Assembly: GCA_937890005.1 (NCBI GenBank)
Contig: CALBZA010000004.1
Span: 62,001-126,000, forward strand
DNA length: 64,000 nt
Source: an uncultured Verrucomicrobia subdivision 3 bacterium
GTDB lineage: Bacteria; Verrucomicrobiota; Verrucomicrobiia; Limisphaerales; DASXHY01
Direction of reading: 5' to 3'
How positions within the stretch are numbered: the stretch's first letter is position 1; the number at the start of each line of letters is the position of its first letter. The notes beneath the pieces were generated by a model. The model ran no database searches and had not been told where the DNA came from. It saw nothing but the letters and a program-made list of their open reading frames with translations. This document shows positions 34,959 through 42,932 of this stretch, one piece after another. Position numbers and translations under genes: made by a program.

Positions 34959-35429
34959 GTGGAAACCGTTTACATCGAGACGACCATTGTTAGCTACCTT
35001 GTCGCTAATCCAAGCCGTGACTCCATTCTGACCGCGCATCAGCAGCTCACTCGAGCATGGTGGCAGAATCAACGATTAGCTTATCATTGCATTGTTTCGG
35101 ATGAGGTTCTCCGAGAAGCAGCTCGCGGCGACGCTGACCAGGCTCGGTTGCGGCTGGAAGCTTTGCAACACCTGCCCAGGCTTCCGATTACGGCGGAAGT
35201 CGAAAAACTTGCAGCGGCGGTTCTGCAAAGCGGTTCGCTGCCGCCAGCAGCACGTTCGGACGCTATACATGTTTCGGCAGCCACGCTCATCAACGTAGAT
35301 TTTTTACTCACTTGGAACTGTCGGCATCTCGCGAATCCGCATCTTCAAAAAAGACTTCGGACCATGATGGCCGGACACGGCCTCATTCTGCCGGAAATTT
35401 GCACCCCAATTGAACTTGGAGGACAATGA
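34959..35429 (+). CDS. PIN-domain protein (VapC-like ribonuclease)
   Basis: A 156-residue PIN-fold protein with a GTG start. Acidic positions typical of PIN nucleases are visible in VYIETTIVSYLVA, then VLREAARGDADQ, DAIHVSAATL and NVDFLLTWNCRHLANP. The first motif has IET where most VapC have DTN/DTS; this variant is known in a subfamily of PIN proteins. PIN toxins cleave tRNA or rRNA and are neutralised by a paired antitoxin. The only neighbour is a 78-residue gene 3 bp downstream, a reversed order for VapBC. Hairpin repeats lie on both sides of the pair. Confidence 0.8.
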   Translation: METVYIETTIVSYLVANPSRDSILTAHQQLTRAWWQNQRLAYHCIVSDEVLREAARGDADQARLRLEALQHLPRLPITAEVEKLAAAVLQSGSLPPAARSDAIHVSAATLINVDFLLTWNCRHLANPHLQKRLRTMMAGHGLILPEICTPIELGGQ

Positions 35430-35432
35430 ACC

Positions 35433-35669
35433 ATGAATTCGAATCCAATCCTTGAGGAAGCCTGGAAGATCAAGGACGAACTGGCACGTGAGGCCAACAA
35501 TGACGTGCATCAGCTCTGCGAGGATACCCGCCGCTGGGCAAAGCATCATCCACACACCGGCCCCGTAGTCCGCGACGCCGAGGAATTGCGCCGTTTCGTC
35601 GCCCAACAGGAAATGCAGCGGACCGCACAAGCGCTGACGTTGAACGAGAAATCCCCGGGAGAAGCGTAA
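35433..35669 (+). CDS. Small conserved partner of the PIN gene
   Basis: A 78-residue protein, NPILEEAWKIKDELAREAN at the start and an acidic, helical middle (DVHQLCEDTRRWAKHH). A strong ribosome binding site (GGAGG) lies in the end of the PIN gene, and the start is 3 bp after its stop. No DNA-binding fold is obvious. Genes like this are commonly found beside PIN-domain genes of this type, so an antitoxin-like role is possible, but I cannot confirm it from the sequence. Confidence 0.7.
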   Translation: MNSNPILEEAWKIKDELAREANNDVHQLCEDTRRWAKHHPHTGPVVRDAEELRRFVAQQEMQRTAQALTLNEKSPGEA

Positions 35670-35708
35670 GCCAGAAGCAAGCGACGAGCAGGCCGCGCAG
35701 TTTAGAAC

Positions 35709-35812
35709 AACGCGAAGGCGCAGAGACGCCACAGGACACAAAGAGTCTTCAATATCTTTTGAAAGGGCTTTCTCCGCGCTTCCTTTGCGCCCTTTGCGTC
35801 TTGTATCCGCGT
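35709..35812 (+). repeat. Long hairpin repeat, copy B (downstream of the PIN pair)
   Basis: It has the same layout and orientation as copy A: left arm AACGCGAAGGCGCAGAGACG, core with TTCAATATCT and TTTGAAAG, and right arm CTTTGCGCCCTTTGCGTC ending in CGCGTT. Copies A and B enclose the PIN gene pair and end 49 bp before rarA. Confidence 0.7.
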
Positions 35813-35861
35813 TTAAACAACAGCAGTGGGCAAACAGGAATGCTGCTGCTACGTTGCACGC

Positions 35862-37241
35862 ATGGCGCGTGATGATTTGTTTGCGGCGGCGCCCGCTCCT
35901 GAACCTGAAGTTCCGACGGATGCCGATGTCCGGCGATTGCGGCCGCTTGCCGAACGCATGCGACCCCGCAACCTCGACGAATACGTCGGACAGACTCACA
36001 TTCTCGGACCGGGCCAGCTGCTTCGCCGCGCCATCGAGGCGGATCGCATCCAGTCGCTGATCTTTTACGGACCGCCCGGCACCGGGAAAACTTCGCTCGC
36101 CCAAATCATCGCGCTTCAGACGAGCAGCAAGTTCGAACGGCTCAGCGGCGTGGAGTCCAACGTGGCCGACATGCGCCGCGTTCTTTCCGCCGCAGCCAAT
36201 CGTCTCGAGAACAAGGGACAATCCACGATTCTGTTCGTGGACGAAATTCATCGCTTCAACAAGGCGCAGCAGGATGTCCTTCTGCCCGATGTGGAAAGCG
36301 GCGTGATCCGGCTCATCGGTGCGACGACGCACAACCCGTTTTTCTTCGTCAATTCGCCGCTCGTTTCCCGCTCGCAGATCTTCGAACTGCGCCCGTTGAG
36401 CGAGGACGAAATTTTCGAGTTGCTTCAGCGCGCGTTGATCGATGCCGATCGCGGCATTGGCTACTTGAAGATCAAGATCGAGAAGGAAGCCGCCTGGCAC
36501 ATCGCGAAGCTCGCCGATGGCGACTCGCGCAAGGCGCTCAATTCGCTGGAGATCGCGGCGCTGACAACCGCACCGGAATCGGACGGAACCATCCGCATCA
36601 CTCTCGCCGTCGCCGAACAAAGCATTCAGAAGAAGGCAGTGGTTTATGACGACGAGGACGCGCATTACGATACGATTTCCGCATTCATCAAATCGATGCG
36701 CGGCAGCGATCCCGATGCGGCGCTCTACTGGCTGGCGAAGATGATTCATGCCGGTGAAGATCCGCGTTTCATCGCGCGCCGAATCGTCATTTGTGCGGCG
36801 GAAGACGTCGGGCTGGCCGATCCGATGGCATTGGTGCTCGCGAATGCGGCGATGCAGGCGGCTGAATTTGTTGGCTGGCCGGAAGCGCGCATTCCACTGG
36901 CTGAAGCGACCGTTTACATTGCGACCGCCAACAAGAGCAACAGCGCTTACAAGGCGATCGACGCCGCGCTGGAAGATGTGAAGGCTGGACGCACACTGCC
37001 GGTGCCCGAACATTTGCGTGACGCCAGTTACAAGGGCGCGAAGCGATTGGGCCACGGTCAGGGATATCAATACGCGCACGATCATCCCGATCATTTTGTT
37101 CCGCAGGATTACCTTGGCGCGGACAAGCGGTATTACGAGCCGACCGATCAAGGCGTGGAAAAAAAGATCAAGGAACGCGTGGAACGATGGCGCGCTCTCC
37201 AGGCTGCTGCTCGAAAAACCAACAAGTCTGCGGGTGAGTAA
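35862..37241 (+). CDS. rarA: Replication-associated recombination protein A (AAA+ ATPase)
   Basis: A 459-residue clamp-loader-like AAA+ protein (RarA/MgsA; eukaryotic WRNIP1). It acts at stalled or damaged replication forks. Walker A is GPPGTGKTS (about 70-78), Walker B is ILFVDEIHRF (Asp/Glu about 127-128), and sensor 1 is IGATTHNPFF. The C-terminal half contains the tetramerisation region (SAFIKSMRGSDPDAALYWLA, DVGLADPMAL). I start at MARDDLFAAAP; the upstream Met at 35826 lies in repeat-derived sequence. The gene begins 49 bp after hairpin copy B. Confidence 0.92.
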   Translation: MARDDLFAAAPAPEPEVPTDADVRRLRPLAERMRPRNLDEYVGQTHILGPGQLLRRAIEADRIQSLIFYGPPGTGKTSLAQIIALQTSSKFERLSGVESNVADMRRVLSAAANRLENKGQSTILFVDEIHRFNKAQQDVLLPDVESGVIRLIGATTHNPFFFVNSPLVSRSQIFELRPLSEDEIFELLQRALIDADRGIGYLKIKIEKEAAWHIAKLADGDSRKALNSLEIAALTTAPESDGTIRITLAVAEQSIQKKAVVYDDEDAHYDTISAFIKSMRGSDPDAALYWLAKMIHAGEDPRFIARRIVICAAEDVGLADPMALVLANAAMQAAEFVGWPEARIPLAEATVYIATANKSNSAYKAIDAALEDVKAGRTLPVPEHLRDASYKGAKRLGHGQGYQYAHDHPDHFVPQDYLGADKRYYEPTDQGVEKKIKERVERWRALQAAARKTNKSAGE

Positions 37242-37571
37242 GACGCTCTGCTTTTAGTGAGCCACAGATGACACAGATTGTCACAGATCGAAAATTTTGT
37301 TCGCGACCACAATCACCGTGACCGGGTCAAACTCTGGAGTGAATTGAAGTCTGGAGGCTAATTGATGCGGTCACAGGCTCCCTGTGACTGTTGGGCGTAG
37401 CTTGAGGGAGCCGGCTAGTTTGATAGCCAATAGTCGATAGCCAACAACACGCGATGGATAACCGATAGCCGGTCGTTCCCTCAGTCCTATAGTCCATGGT
37501 CCTATGGTCCGACGATCCTCATCGTCAATAGCCAATAGCCAACAACATCGTTCCCCCCTAAACTTCGATCC
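37242..37571. repeat. 330-bp gap filled with short repeated text
   Basis: No gene is seen. From left to right: CCACAGATGACACAG/ATTGTCACAGATC, a repeat family common in intergenic DNA; a perfect hairpin GTCACAGG-CTC-CCTGTGAC (37370-37388); then several units like GATAGCCAATAGTCGATAGCC and CCTATAGTCCATGGTCC, ending just before the cyclo-ligase GTG start. The units are irregular and unlike a CRISPR array. Confidence 0.55.
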
Positions 37572-38138
37572 GTGCGCGAATCCAAAGCGACATTGCGGCG
37601 ATCCGTGCTGGACCGGATCCGGCGGCTGACTCCCGATCAGCGGACGTCGGCATCGCTTCAGGCGCGGGAGCTTCTGGAAGAACAATCCCTCTGGCAGAAT
37701 GCCGGCTCGATCTTCTTTTACGCTCCGCTTCCAGGCGAACTCGATGTCTGGCCGCTGGTTCAGGATTCCGTTGCGGCGGGGAAGCTGGTTTGTCTTCCAC
37801 GCTTTGAACCGGCCGCCCAACGTTATATTGCCTGCCGGGTAAAAGATCTTTCGACGGACATTTCGCCGGGGCGTTTCGGTGTGCGCGAACCGGCGTCGCA
37901 TTGCGTCACAGTTCCCTTAAACCAGCTGGACTTGATTCTCGTGCCTGGGGTAGCTTTTGACCCTCGTGGAAACCGGCTTGGACGGGGGAAAGGGTTTTAC
38001 GACCGATTGCTGGCAGACACGAGCGGCATCCGTTGCGGGGTAGCTTTCGATGAACAGATCGTCACCGAAATTCCCGTGGAGCCGCATGATATCCCGATGC
38101 ATTGCATCTTGACGCCGACGCGCTGGATCAGGCTGTAG
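37572..38138 (+). CDS. 5-formyltetrahydrofolate cyclo-ligase
   Basis: A 188-residue MTHFS/YgfA family enzyme that converts 5-formyl-THF to 5,10-methenyl-THF with ATP. The diagnostic C-terminal block is LVPGVAFDPRGNRLGRGKGF followed by YDRLL, with ATP-binding glycines. An N-terminal basic segment (SKATLRRSVLDRIRRL) fits the family. The start is GTG at 37572, just after a repeat-rich gap. The rny gene follows 16 bp later on the same strand. Neighbouring genes do not explain it further; it is a housekeeping one-carbon enzyme. Confidence 0.88.
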   Translation: MRESKATLRRSVLDRIRRLTPDQRTSASLQARELLEEQSLWQNAGSIFFYAPLPGELDVWPLVQDSVAAGKLVCLPRFEPAAQRYIACRVKDLSTDISPGRFGVREPASHCVTVPLNQLDLILVPGVAFDPRGNRLGRGKGFYDRLLADTSGIRCGVAFDEQIVTEIPVEPHDIPMHCILTPTRWIRL

Positions 38139-38154
38139 CCGCGTTGGTTCTGGA

Positions 38155-39717
38155 ATGATTCTGTTGGCCAATATCCTGGAAGGCGCTGCTCTGTTTGCGG
38201 TCGGAGCAGGTCTTTCATTTGCGATCCTCTGGGGGCGTCAGCGACAACAACAGGGACGCATCGCCGCTCAAACCCGCTCCCTTCTCGAAACCGCGCGCGC
38301 CGAAGCCGAATCCATCCGCCGCAATGCGTCCGCCACTGCCGCTGAAGAGTCGGCAAAGCTCCGGTCCGAAATCGAACAATCCTTTGCCGACCGCCGTGCC
38401 GAGCGTGCTGAAGCGGAACGACGCCTGACAGAACGCGAAGCCCTGGTCAACGCCCAGCTCCAGCGCCTGATGGAAACAGAACGGGCGCTGAACGAGCAAC
38501 GAGACGTCCTGGAAGCCCGCGCGAAACAGGTGGAGCTTCTTCAGAAAGAAGCGGCCGATCTTGCCGCACAAAGACGCCAGGAGCTGCAGGCGTTGGCGCA
38601 GCTGAACGAGACCGAGGCGAAACAGCTTGTTCTCCGCGAAGCCGAACAGCAGGCGCTGCGCGACGCCAACAATCTTTCCCGACGGATTGTCGATGAAGCC
38701 AAAATCCGCGCCGAGGAGAAGGCCCGCCAGGTCATCAGCGTCGCGATTCAACGTTACGCCAGCGAACACACCTTTCAGAACACGACCACTTCAATTGCCC
38801 TGCCAAACGATGAAATCAAGGGCCGCATCATCGGCCGGGAAGGGCGGAACATCCGTGCCTTTGAAGCCGCCACAGGCGTGACCATCCTCGTGGACGACAC
38901 GCCAGGTGCGGTGGTGATTTCAGGTTTCGATCCTGTCCGACGGGAAATCGCGCGCGAAGCCATGTCGCGGCTGATCCAGGACGGGAGAATTCATCCGACG
39001 CGCATCGAGGAAGTGGTGGCAGCTGTCACTCAGGAAATGGAGCAAACCGTCGTCCGGCTCGGCGAAGAGGCTGTCGCCAAGGCGGGATTGCCGCCGATGA
39101 ACCTGGAGATCGTGAAACTGCTGGGCCGGCTTCATTTCCGTCACAGCTATTCGCAGAACATCCTGGATCACTCTGTGGAAGTGGCGCATCTCATGGGCCT
39201 GATGGCTGCCGAACTGGGCATTGACATCACGATCGCGAAACGGACAGGGCTCCTTCACGACATTGGCAAGGCCGTGAACCACGAGATCGAAGGACCGCAC
39301 GCGGTTGTCGGCGCGGACTTGATCAAGCGCTATGGCGAACCGGAGGCCGTCGTGAACGGCGTGGCGTCGCATCATAACGACGTTCCACCGGTCGGTCCGC
39401 TCGGCATTCTGGTCAGTGCCGCGGATGCCATCAGCGCCTCGCGTCCGGGCGCGCGGTCGGAAACGATGACGACCTATCTGAAGCGGATCGAGAATCTGGA
39501 GAAGATCGCTTCGGGATTTCCGGGCGTCGAAAAGAGCTTTGCCTTTCAGGCCGGACGTGAACTGAGAGTTTTCGTGCAGCCGGACAAGGTGGACGACGAG
39601 GAGGCGCTGATGCTGGCGCGGAAGATCGCATCCAAGGTCGAAGCGGAACTGCAATATCCAGGACAGATCAAGGTGACGGTCATCCGGGAAATGCGGTGCG
39701 TGGAGGTGGCGAAGTAG
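38155..39717 (+). CDS. rny: Ribonuclease Y
   Basis: A 520-residue membrane-anchored endoribonuclease that starts mRNA decay. An N-terminal membrane helix (LANILEGAALFAVGAGLSF) precedes a long coiled coil (about 45-205, with many ERREAE-like heptads), a KH RNA-binding domain (about 215-275, IKGRIIGREGRNIRAFEAAT) and an HD phosphohydrolase domain (HSVEVAHLMG and LLHDIGKAVNHE). Length and order match RNase Y exactly. It starts 16 bp after the cyclo-ligase gene. Confidence 0.94.
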   Translation: MILLANILEGAALFAVGAGLSFAILWGRQRQQQGRIAAQTRSLLETARAEAESIRRNASATAAEESAKLRSEIEQSFADRRAERAEAERRLTEREALVNAQLQRLMETERALNEQRDVLEARAKQVELLQKEAADLAAQRRQELQALAQLNETEAKQLVLREAEQQALRDANNLSRRIVDEAKIRAEEKARQVISVAIQRYASEHTFQNTTTSIALPNDEIKGRIIGREGRNIRAFEAATGVTILVDDTPGAVVISGFDPVRREIAREAMSRLIQDGRIHPTRIEEVVAAVTQEMEQTVVRLGEEAVAKAGLPPMNLEIVKLLGRLHFRHSYSQNILDHSVEVAHLMGLMAAELGIDITIAKRTGLLHDIGKAVNHEIEGPHAVVGADLIKRYGEPEAVVNGVASHHNDVPPVGPLGILVSAADAISASRPGARSETMTTYLKRIENLEKIASGFPGVEKSFAFQAGRELRVFVQPDKVDDEEALMLARKIASKVEAELQYPGQIKVTVIREMRCVEVAK

Positions 39718-39825
39718 GGCGGGAGGCGCGAAGAAGAGGCGTGAGGCTACGGGCTTGGGCGATGTAGCGAAATTGTGAGCGCTGAATCAGTTGGTTTGCG
39801 AGAAGAGATCCCCACCCAAACAAAA

Positions 39826-39847
39826 AGCGGCGGTAGAAACCGCCGCT
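39826..39847 (-). terminator. Rho-independent terminator of the lipoprotein gene
   Basis: AGCGGCGGT-AGAA-ACCGCCGCT forms a perfect 9-bp stem. On the minus strand it is followed by five T. It lies 27 bp after the end of the small lipoprotein gene and also separates it from the convergent rny. Confidence 0.8.
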
Positions 39848-39874
39848 ACTGAAATAGTAACTTTGAGGCCAGGA

Positions 39875-40048
39875 TTACCGGCCTTCGTTCATGGTGCTGG
39901 GGAGGCCGCCGGTTTCCCAACCTTGAGGAGAATTCCAGGGACGAGCCGATTCATTGCCGGGCTCAGTTGTGGCACACCCAACGAAAGACGCTGCTGAGAG
40001 GCTCAACAGCGCGACCAGAAAGAGACGATGGAAAGAAAAGCGTTTCAC
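39875..40048 (-). CDS. Small lipoprotein
   Basis: A 57-residue protein with GTG start at 40048. Its signal peptide (VKRFSFHRLFLVALLSLSAA) ends in a lipobox, SFVGC, so the mature form is a lipoprotein of about 33 residues (ATTEPGNESARPWNSPQGWE). GTGA overlap with the coiled-coil gene upstream shows translational coupling. It has a dedicated terminator. The conserved pattern RPWNSPQGWE may be functional; no known family is recognised. Confidence 0.7.
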   Translation of the reverse strand: MKRFSFHRLFLVALLSLSAASFVGCATTEPGNESARPWNSPQGWETGGLPSTMNEGR

Positions 40049-40809
40049 GATGCGGGATGCGCGGGAATGACCTGATCGCCTTCGAGAATTTCGCCGAGTT
40101 TCCAGCCGGGGAGAACGTTCGCCACGCAACGATCCTTCTGGACGCTGGTCACCTTCACCTTGGCCACCAGCTTGCCGTTGCGATTGACGAGCAGTTCGCC
40201 CTTCGGAACCACCTGCTGGTCTTCACCCACATTCAGCACGACGAAGTCCCACTTGGGATCGCTGACAACCACCTGGCCTTTGAGATTGCCGGGGAGATAA
40301 ACGATGCGCTGCGGATCGCGATAATCAGCCAGCTCATCTTCCAGCTGGCGATTCTTCTTGTTCAAAGTATTGATGACGACCTGCGATTCCGAGATGCGCG
40401 CCTGAGCCTGCCGGAAATCGCGGGCGAGACCTGCCACCTGCTCCGTGGTTCCCACCTGACGGTAGGCTGCGAGTTCCGCCTGCGCGGTGCTCAATTCCGC
40501 CCGGGTTCCAGCCAAATCTTCGCTCAACTTGTTCGCACGGTCGGTCTGCTGCTTCGCAGTGGCCAGCGCCTTTTCCTTATCAGCATTCGCGGCAACCAGT
40601 GTTTCCTTGGTCTGGTTCAACTCCGCCGTGGTGCTCGCCAGATCGCGCTCTGTCTTCTTCAGCGTGGCATCGGTGGTATCGAACTTTTGATGCCAGTCAT
40701 CACGCTCGGCACGCGTGGTGGTGATGATTTCTTTGACTTTGACGAAGTTCAGCGTACCGACAGCCAACCCGGCGACGATTGCGACGATCAAACAGATGCG
40801 AGTCAACAT
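40045..40809 (-). CDS. Coiled-coil membrane-anchored protein of unknown function
   Basis: A 254-residue protein. One N-terminal membrane helix (ICLIVAIVAGLAVGTLNFV) is followed by a long coiled coil (about 30-165, rich in Ala, Glu, Lys and Gln). A beta-rich C-terminal domain completes it (VVVSDPKWDFVVLNVGEDQQ, PKGELLVNRNGKLVAKVKV), resembling the barrel end of MreC-like proteins. It is probably periplasmic. It is coupled to the small lipoprotein by a GTGA overlap, so the two may act together at the envelope. I do not recognise a named family. Confidence 0.75.
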   Translation of the reverse strand: MLTRICLIVAIVAGLAVGTLNFVKVKEIITTTRAERDDWHQKFDTTDATLKKTERDLASTTAELNQTKETLVAANADKEKALATAKQQTDRANKLSEDLAGTRAELSTAQAELAAYRQVGTTEQVAGLARDFRQAQARISESQVVINTLNKKNRQLEDELADYRDPQRIVYLPGNLKGQVVVSDPKWDFVVLNVGEDQQVVPKGELLVNRNGKLVAKVKVTSVQKDRCVANVLPGWKLGEILEGDQVIPAHPAS

Positions 40810-40949
40810 GGCTAGAAAGAGTCTCAGTTTTAACGACGAACCGGGCCAGCCTATGCAGCCGCCATGGTTGTGTCAACGTTCCTTTGGAATGGTTTGCATC
40901 GCGCAACCCGGCGTTTGCATCGGCATCCTTTTCCCCTATGTTGCGGCCC

Positions 40950-42131
40950 ATGAAATATCGGCGGTTCGGTCGGACGAATTTGCAAATGCCGGTTCTCACC
41001 TGCGGCGGCATGCGCTTCCAATACAAATGGCAGGATGTGAATCCAAAGGAAGTCCCGCGTGACAACCAGCAGAATCTCGAAGCGGTGATTCATCGCGCCC
41101 TCGAACTTGGAATCAACCATCTCGAAACCGCCCGCGGCTATGGATCTTCCGAGATGCAGCTCGGCAATCTCCTTCCGAAACTTCCCCGCGACAAAATGCT
41201 GGTCCAGACCAAGGTCGCTCCCAAGGCCACACAGCGGGAGTTCCTCGAAACGTTTGAAACGTCGATGAAATACCTGGGGCTGGAATACGTCGATCTGCTG
41301 TCGCTTCACGGCATCAACAACCGTCAGTTGCTCGACTGGTCGTTGCAGAAAGGCGGATGCATGGAAGCGATCCGACAGATTCAGCGCGAAGGCCGTGCCA
41401 GGTTCGTCGGTTTCTCCACCCACGCCACCACGGACATCATTCTCGAGGCGATCCGCAGCGATGAATTCGATTATGTGAATCTGCATTGGTATTTCGTGAA
41501 CGACCTGAACTGGCCGGCCGTGGAAGAAGCGGCCGCGCGGGACATGGGCGTGTTCATCATCAGCCCGAACGACAAGGGTGGGAAACTTCAGGATCCTACG
41601 CCGAAGATTCGCAAGCTTTGCCAGCCGCTCTCGCCGATGCAGTTCAACGATCTGTATTGCTGGTCACGTCCGCAGGTTCACACGCTGAGCATTGGAGCGA
41701 GCAGGCCATCCGATTTCGACGAGCATGTGGCGGCTCTGGAGTTCTACGATCGCGCGGCGGAAACCGTGGCGCCGATTGAGAAACGACTTCGCGAGGAAAT
41801 GGAGAAGGTGCTGGGCGAAGACTGGTGCCGGCGCTGGTTTGAAGGCCTGCCCAACTACGTCGATGTTCCGGGCGAGATCAATGTGACCGAAATCCTGCGC
41901 CTGTGGACGTATGCCAAGCCGCTCGGATTGGAGCCCTGGGCAAAGATGCGGTACAACCTGCTGGGCCAGGGGGATCATTGGTTTCCGGGCGAAAACGCTG
42001 CCAAAGCGGCCACGACTCCGTTGGATTCGGTGCTGCGATCCAGCCCGTTCGCCAACAAGATTCCGTCCATTCTGGAAGAAGCCCACCGCAGTTACTTTGA
42101 AAAACCGGTCGAACGGTTGAGCAAAAGCTGA
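40950..42131 (+). CDS. Aldo/keto reductase family oxidoreductase
   Basis: A 393-residue TIM-barrel NADP-dependent oxidoreductase. The AKR catalytic set is visible: Glu in NHLETARGYGSSE where Asp is usual, Tyr in the same motif, Lys in LVQTKVAPKA and His in VDLLSLHGINN. NADP-binding residues lie in LSIGASRPSDF. The C-terminal region of about 100 residues (EKVLGEDWCRRWFEGLPNY) resembles the extended AKR group (YajO/ferredoxin-linked type), but the usual C-terminal iron-sulfur cysteines are not seen. I use the start MKYRRFGRTNL; upstream frame is not conserved. The substrate is unknown. Confidence 0.85.
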   Translation: MKYRRFGRTNLQMPVLTCGGMRFQYKWQDVNPKEVPRDNQQNLEAVIHRALELGINHLETARGYGSSEMQLGNLLPKLPRDKMLVQTKVAPKATQREFLETFETSMKYLGLEYVDLLSLHGINNRQLLDWSLQKGGCMEAIRQIQREGRARFVGFSTHATTDIILEAIRSDEFDYVNLHWYFVNDLNWPAVEEAAARDMGVFIISPNDKGGKLQDPTPKIRKLCQPLSPMQFNDLYCWSRPQVHTLSIGASRPSDFDEHVAALEFYDRAAETVAPIEKRLREEMEKVLGEDWCRRWFEGLPNYVDVPGEINVTEILRLWTYAKPLGLEPWAKMRYNLLGQGDHWFPGENAAKAATTPLDSVLRSSPFANKIPSILEEAHRSYFEKPVERLSKS

Positions 42132-42137
42132 AAAGTA

Positions 42138-42168
42138 AAAGGACGTCCCCTCAACAGGAACGTCCTTT
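42138..42168 (-). terminator. Hairpin terminator between AKR and skp genes
   Basis: AAAGGACGT and ACGTCCTTT form a 9-bp stem with a 13-nt loop. On the minus strand it is followed by CCTTTTACTTTTC, a T-rich tail, so it mainly serves the skp/ompH gene. The palindrome could also stop the convergent AKR transcript. Confidence 0.6.
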
Positions 42169-42195
42169 GAAAGCGACAGAAATTCAGCGCCTATT

Positions 42196-42816
42196 TTATT
42201 TCTTATCGGTGCCCTTCGGCGCCGCGCCGCCGGAGAACTCCACCGGTGCACCGGCATTCAGCTGGGAAATGACAGAATCGGTGATGTCTTCCGCGGTGCT
42301 GAACAGGATGAACTGGGTTTGATCCGCAGTTTTGGCCGCTGAATCCAGCAAAAGCGTGTAATTGCCTGCTTTGCCTTTTGACTTCACCACGGCATTGATC
42401 TCGTTCAAAAGATTTTCCCGCATTCGCGCACGTTGTTCGGTGAGGCGTGTGAGTGCCTGCTTCTCGAACTGTTCCATGCTCCGGCGGATTTCGCCCATTT
42501 CGCGCAACTTTTCCTCGGCGGCTTTCTTCCGTTTGTCGCGTTCCTCGGAGGACAGCACCTGATCATTCGCTTCAGCAATCAGTGTGGTGTAGGTCTGATT
42601 CGCCTTCTCTCCGGATTTTTTCAGGTCTTCGAACGACTTCATCATGTCCGTGCGCATTTCCTGAAGCGCCGCGTCCGCCTGCTTGAACTTCCAGTAGTTC
42701 GTGAACACACGACTGAGATCGACCGTGGCGATCTTCAGCTGCTGTGCGTTGGAAATCGAATGCATCGCGCCGAACAGCAGCAACAGCGGCATCCACCTCG
42801 TCAAAATTCGTTTCAT
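42196..42816 (-). CDS. skp: Skp/OmpH-family periplasmic chaperone
   Basis: A 206-residue secreted protein. The signal peptide (MKRILTRWMPLLLLFGAMHS, cleavage near SNAQQ) is followed by the OmpH start IATVDLSRVFTNYWKFKQ and a long helical hairpin (about 45-155) with charged heptads. A C-terminal strand region (YTLLLDSAAKTADQTQFILF) closes the fold. Skp trimers hold unfolded outer membrane proteins on their way to BamA. The order dnaB-bamA-SBBP-skp on one strand places it in an envelope gene set, as in many Gram-negatives. Confidence 0.85.
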   Translation of the reverse strand: MKRILTRWMPLLLLFGAMHSISNAQQLKIATVDLSRVFTNYWKFKQADAALQEMRTDMMKSFEDLKKSGEKANQTYTTLIAEANDQVLSSEERDKRKKAAEEKLREMGEIRRSMEQFEKQALTRLTEQRARMRENLLNEINAVVKSKGKAGNYTLLLDSAAKTADQTQFILFSTAEDITDSVISQLNAGAPVEFSGGAAPKGTDKK

Positions 42817-42932
42817 AAGCCTAAAAAATCAGAATCAATTCAAACCGCCAGCCAGAACTTACCCCGGACCGCGATGGCGTCCATCAAAGACAACAGCGGT
42901 GGAAAAGCGTTCATCCAGCCCGCAGCGCAAAA

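Noticed and set aside
35304..37151. A 615-codon open frame on the minus strand
   Set aside because: It runs opposite rarA, the PIN pair and hairpin copy B; the plus-strand genes have clear motifs.
37390..37560. A possible CRISPR array in the repeat mosaic
   Set aside because: Units differ in length and text, have no regular spacers and no cas genes nearby.
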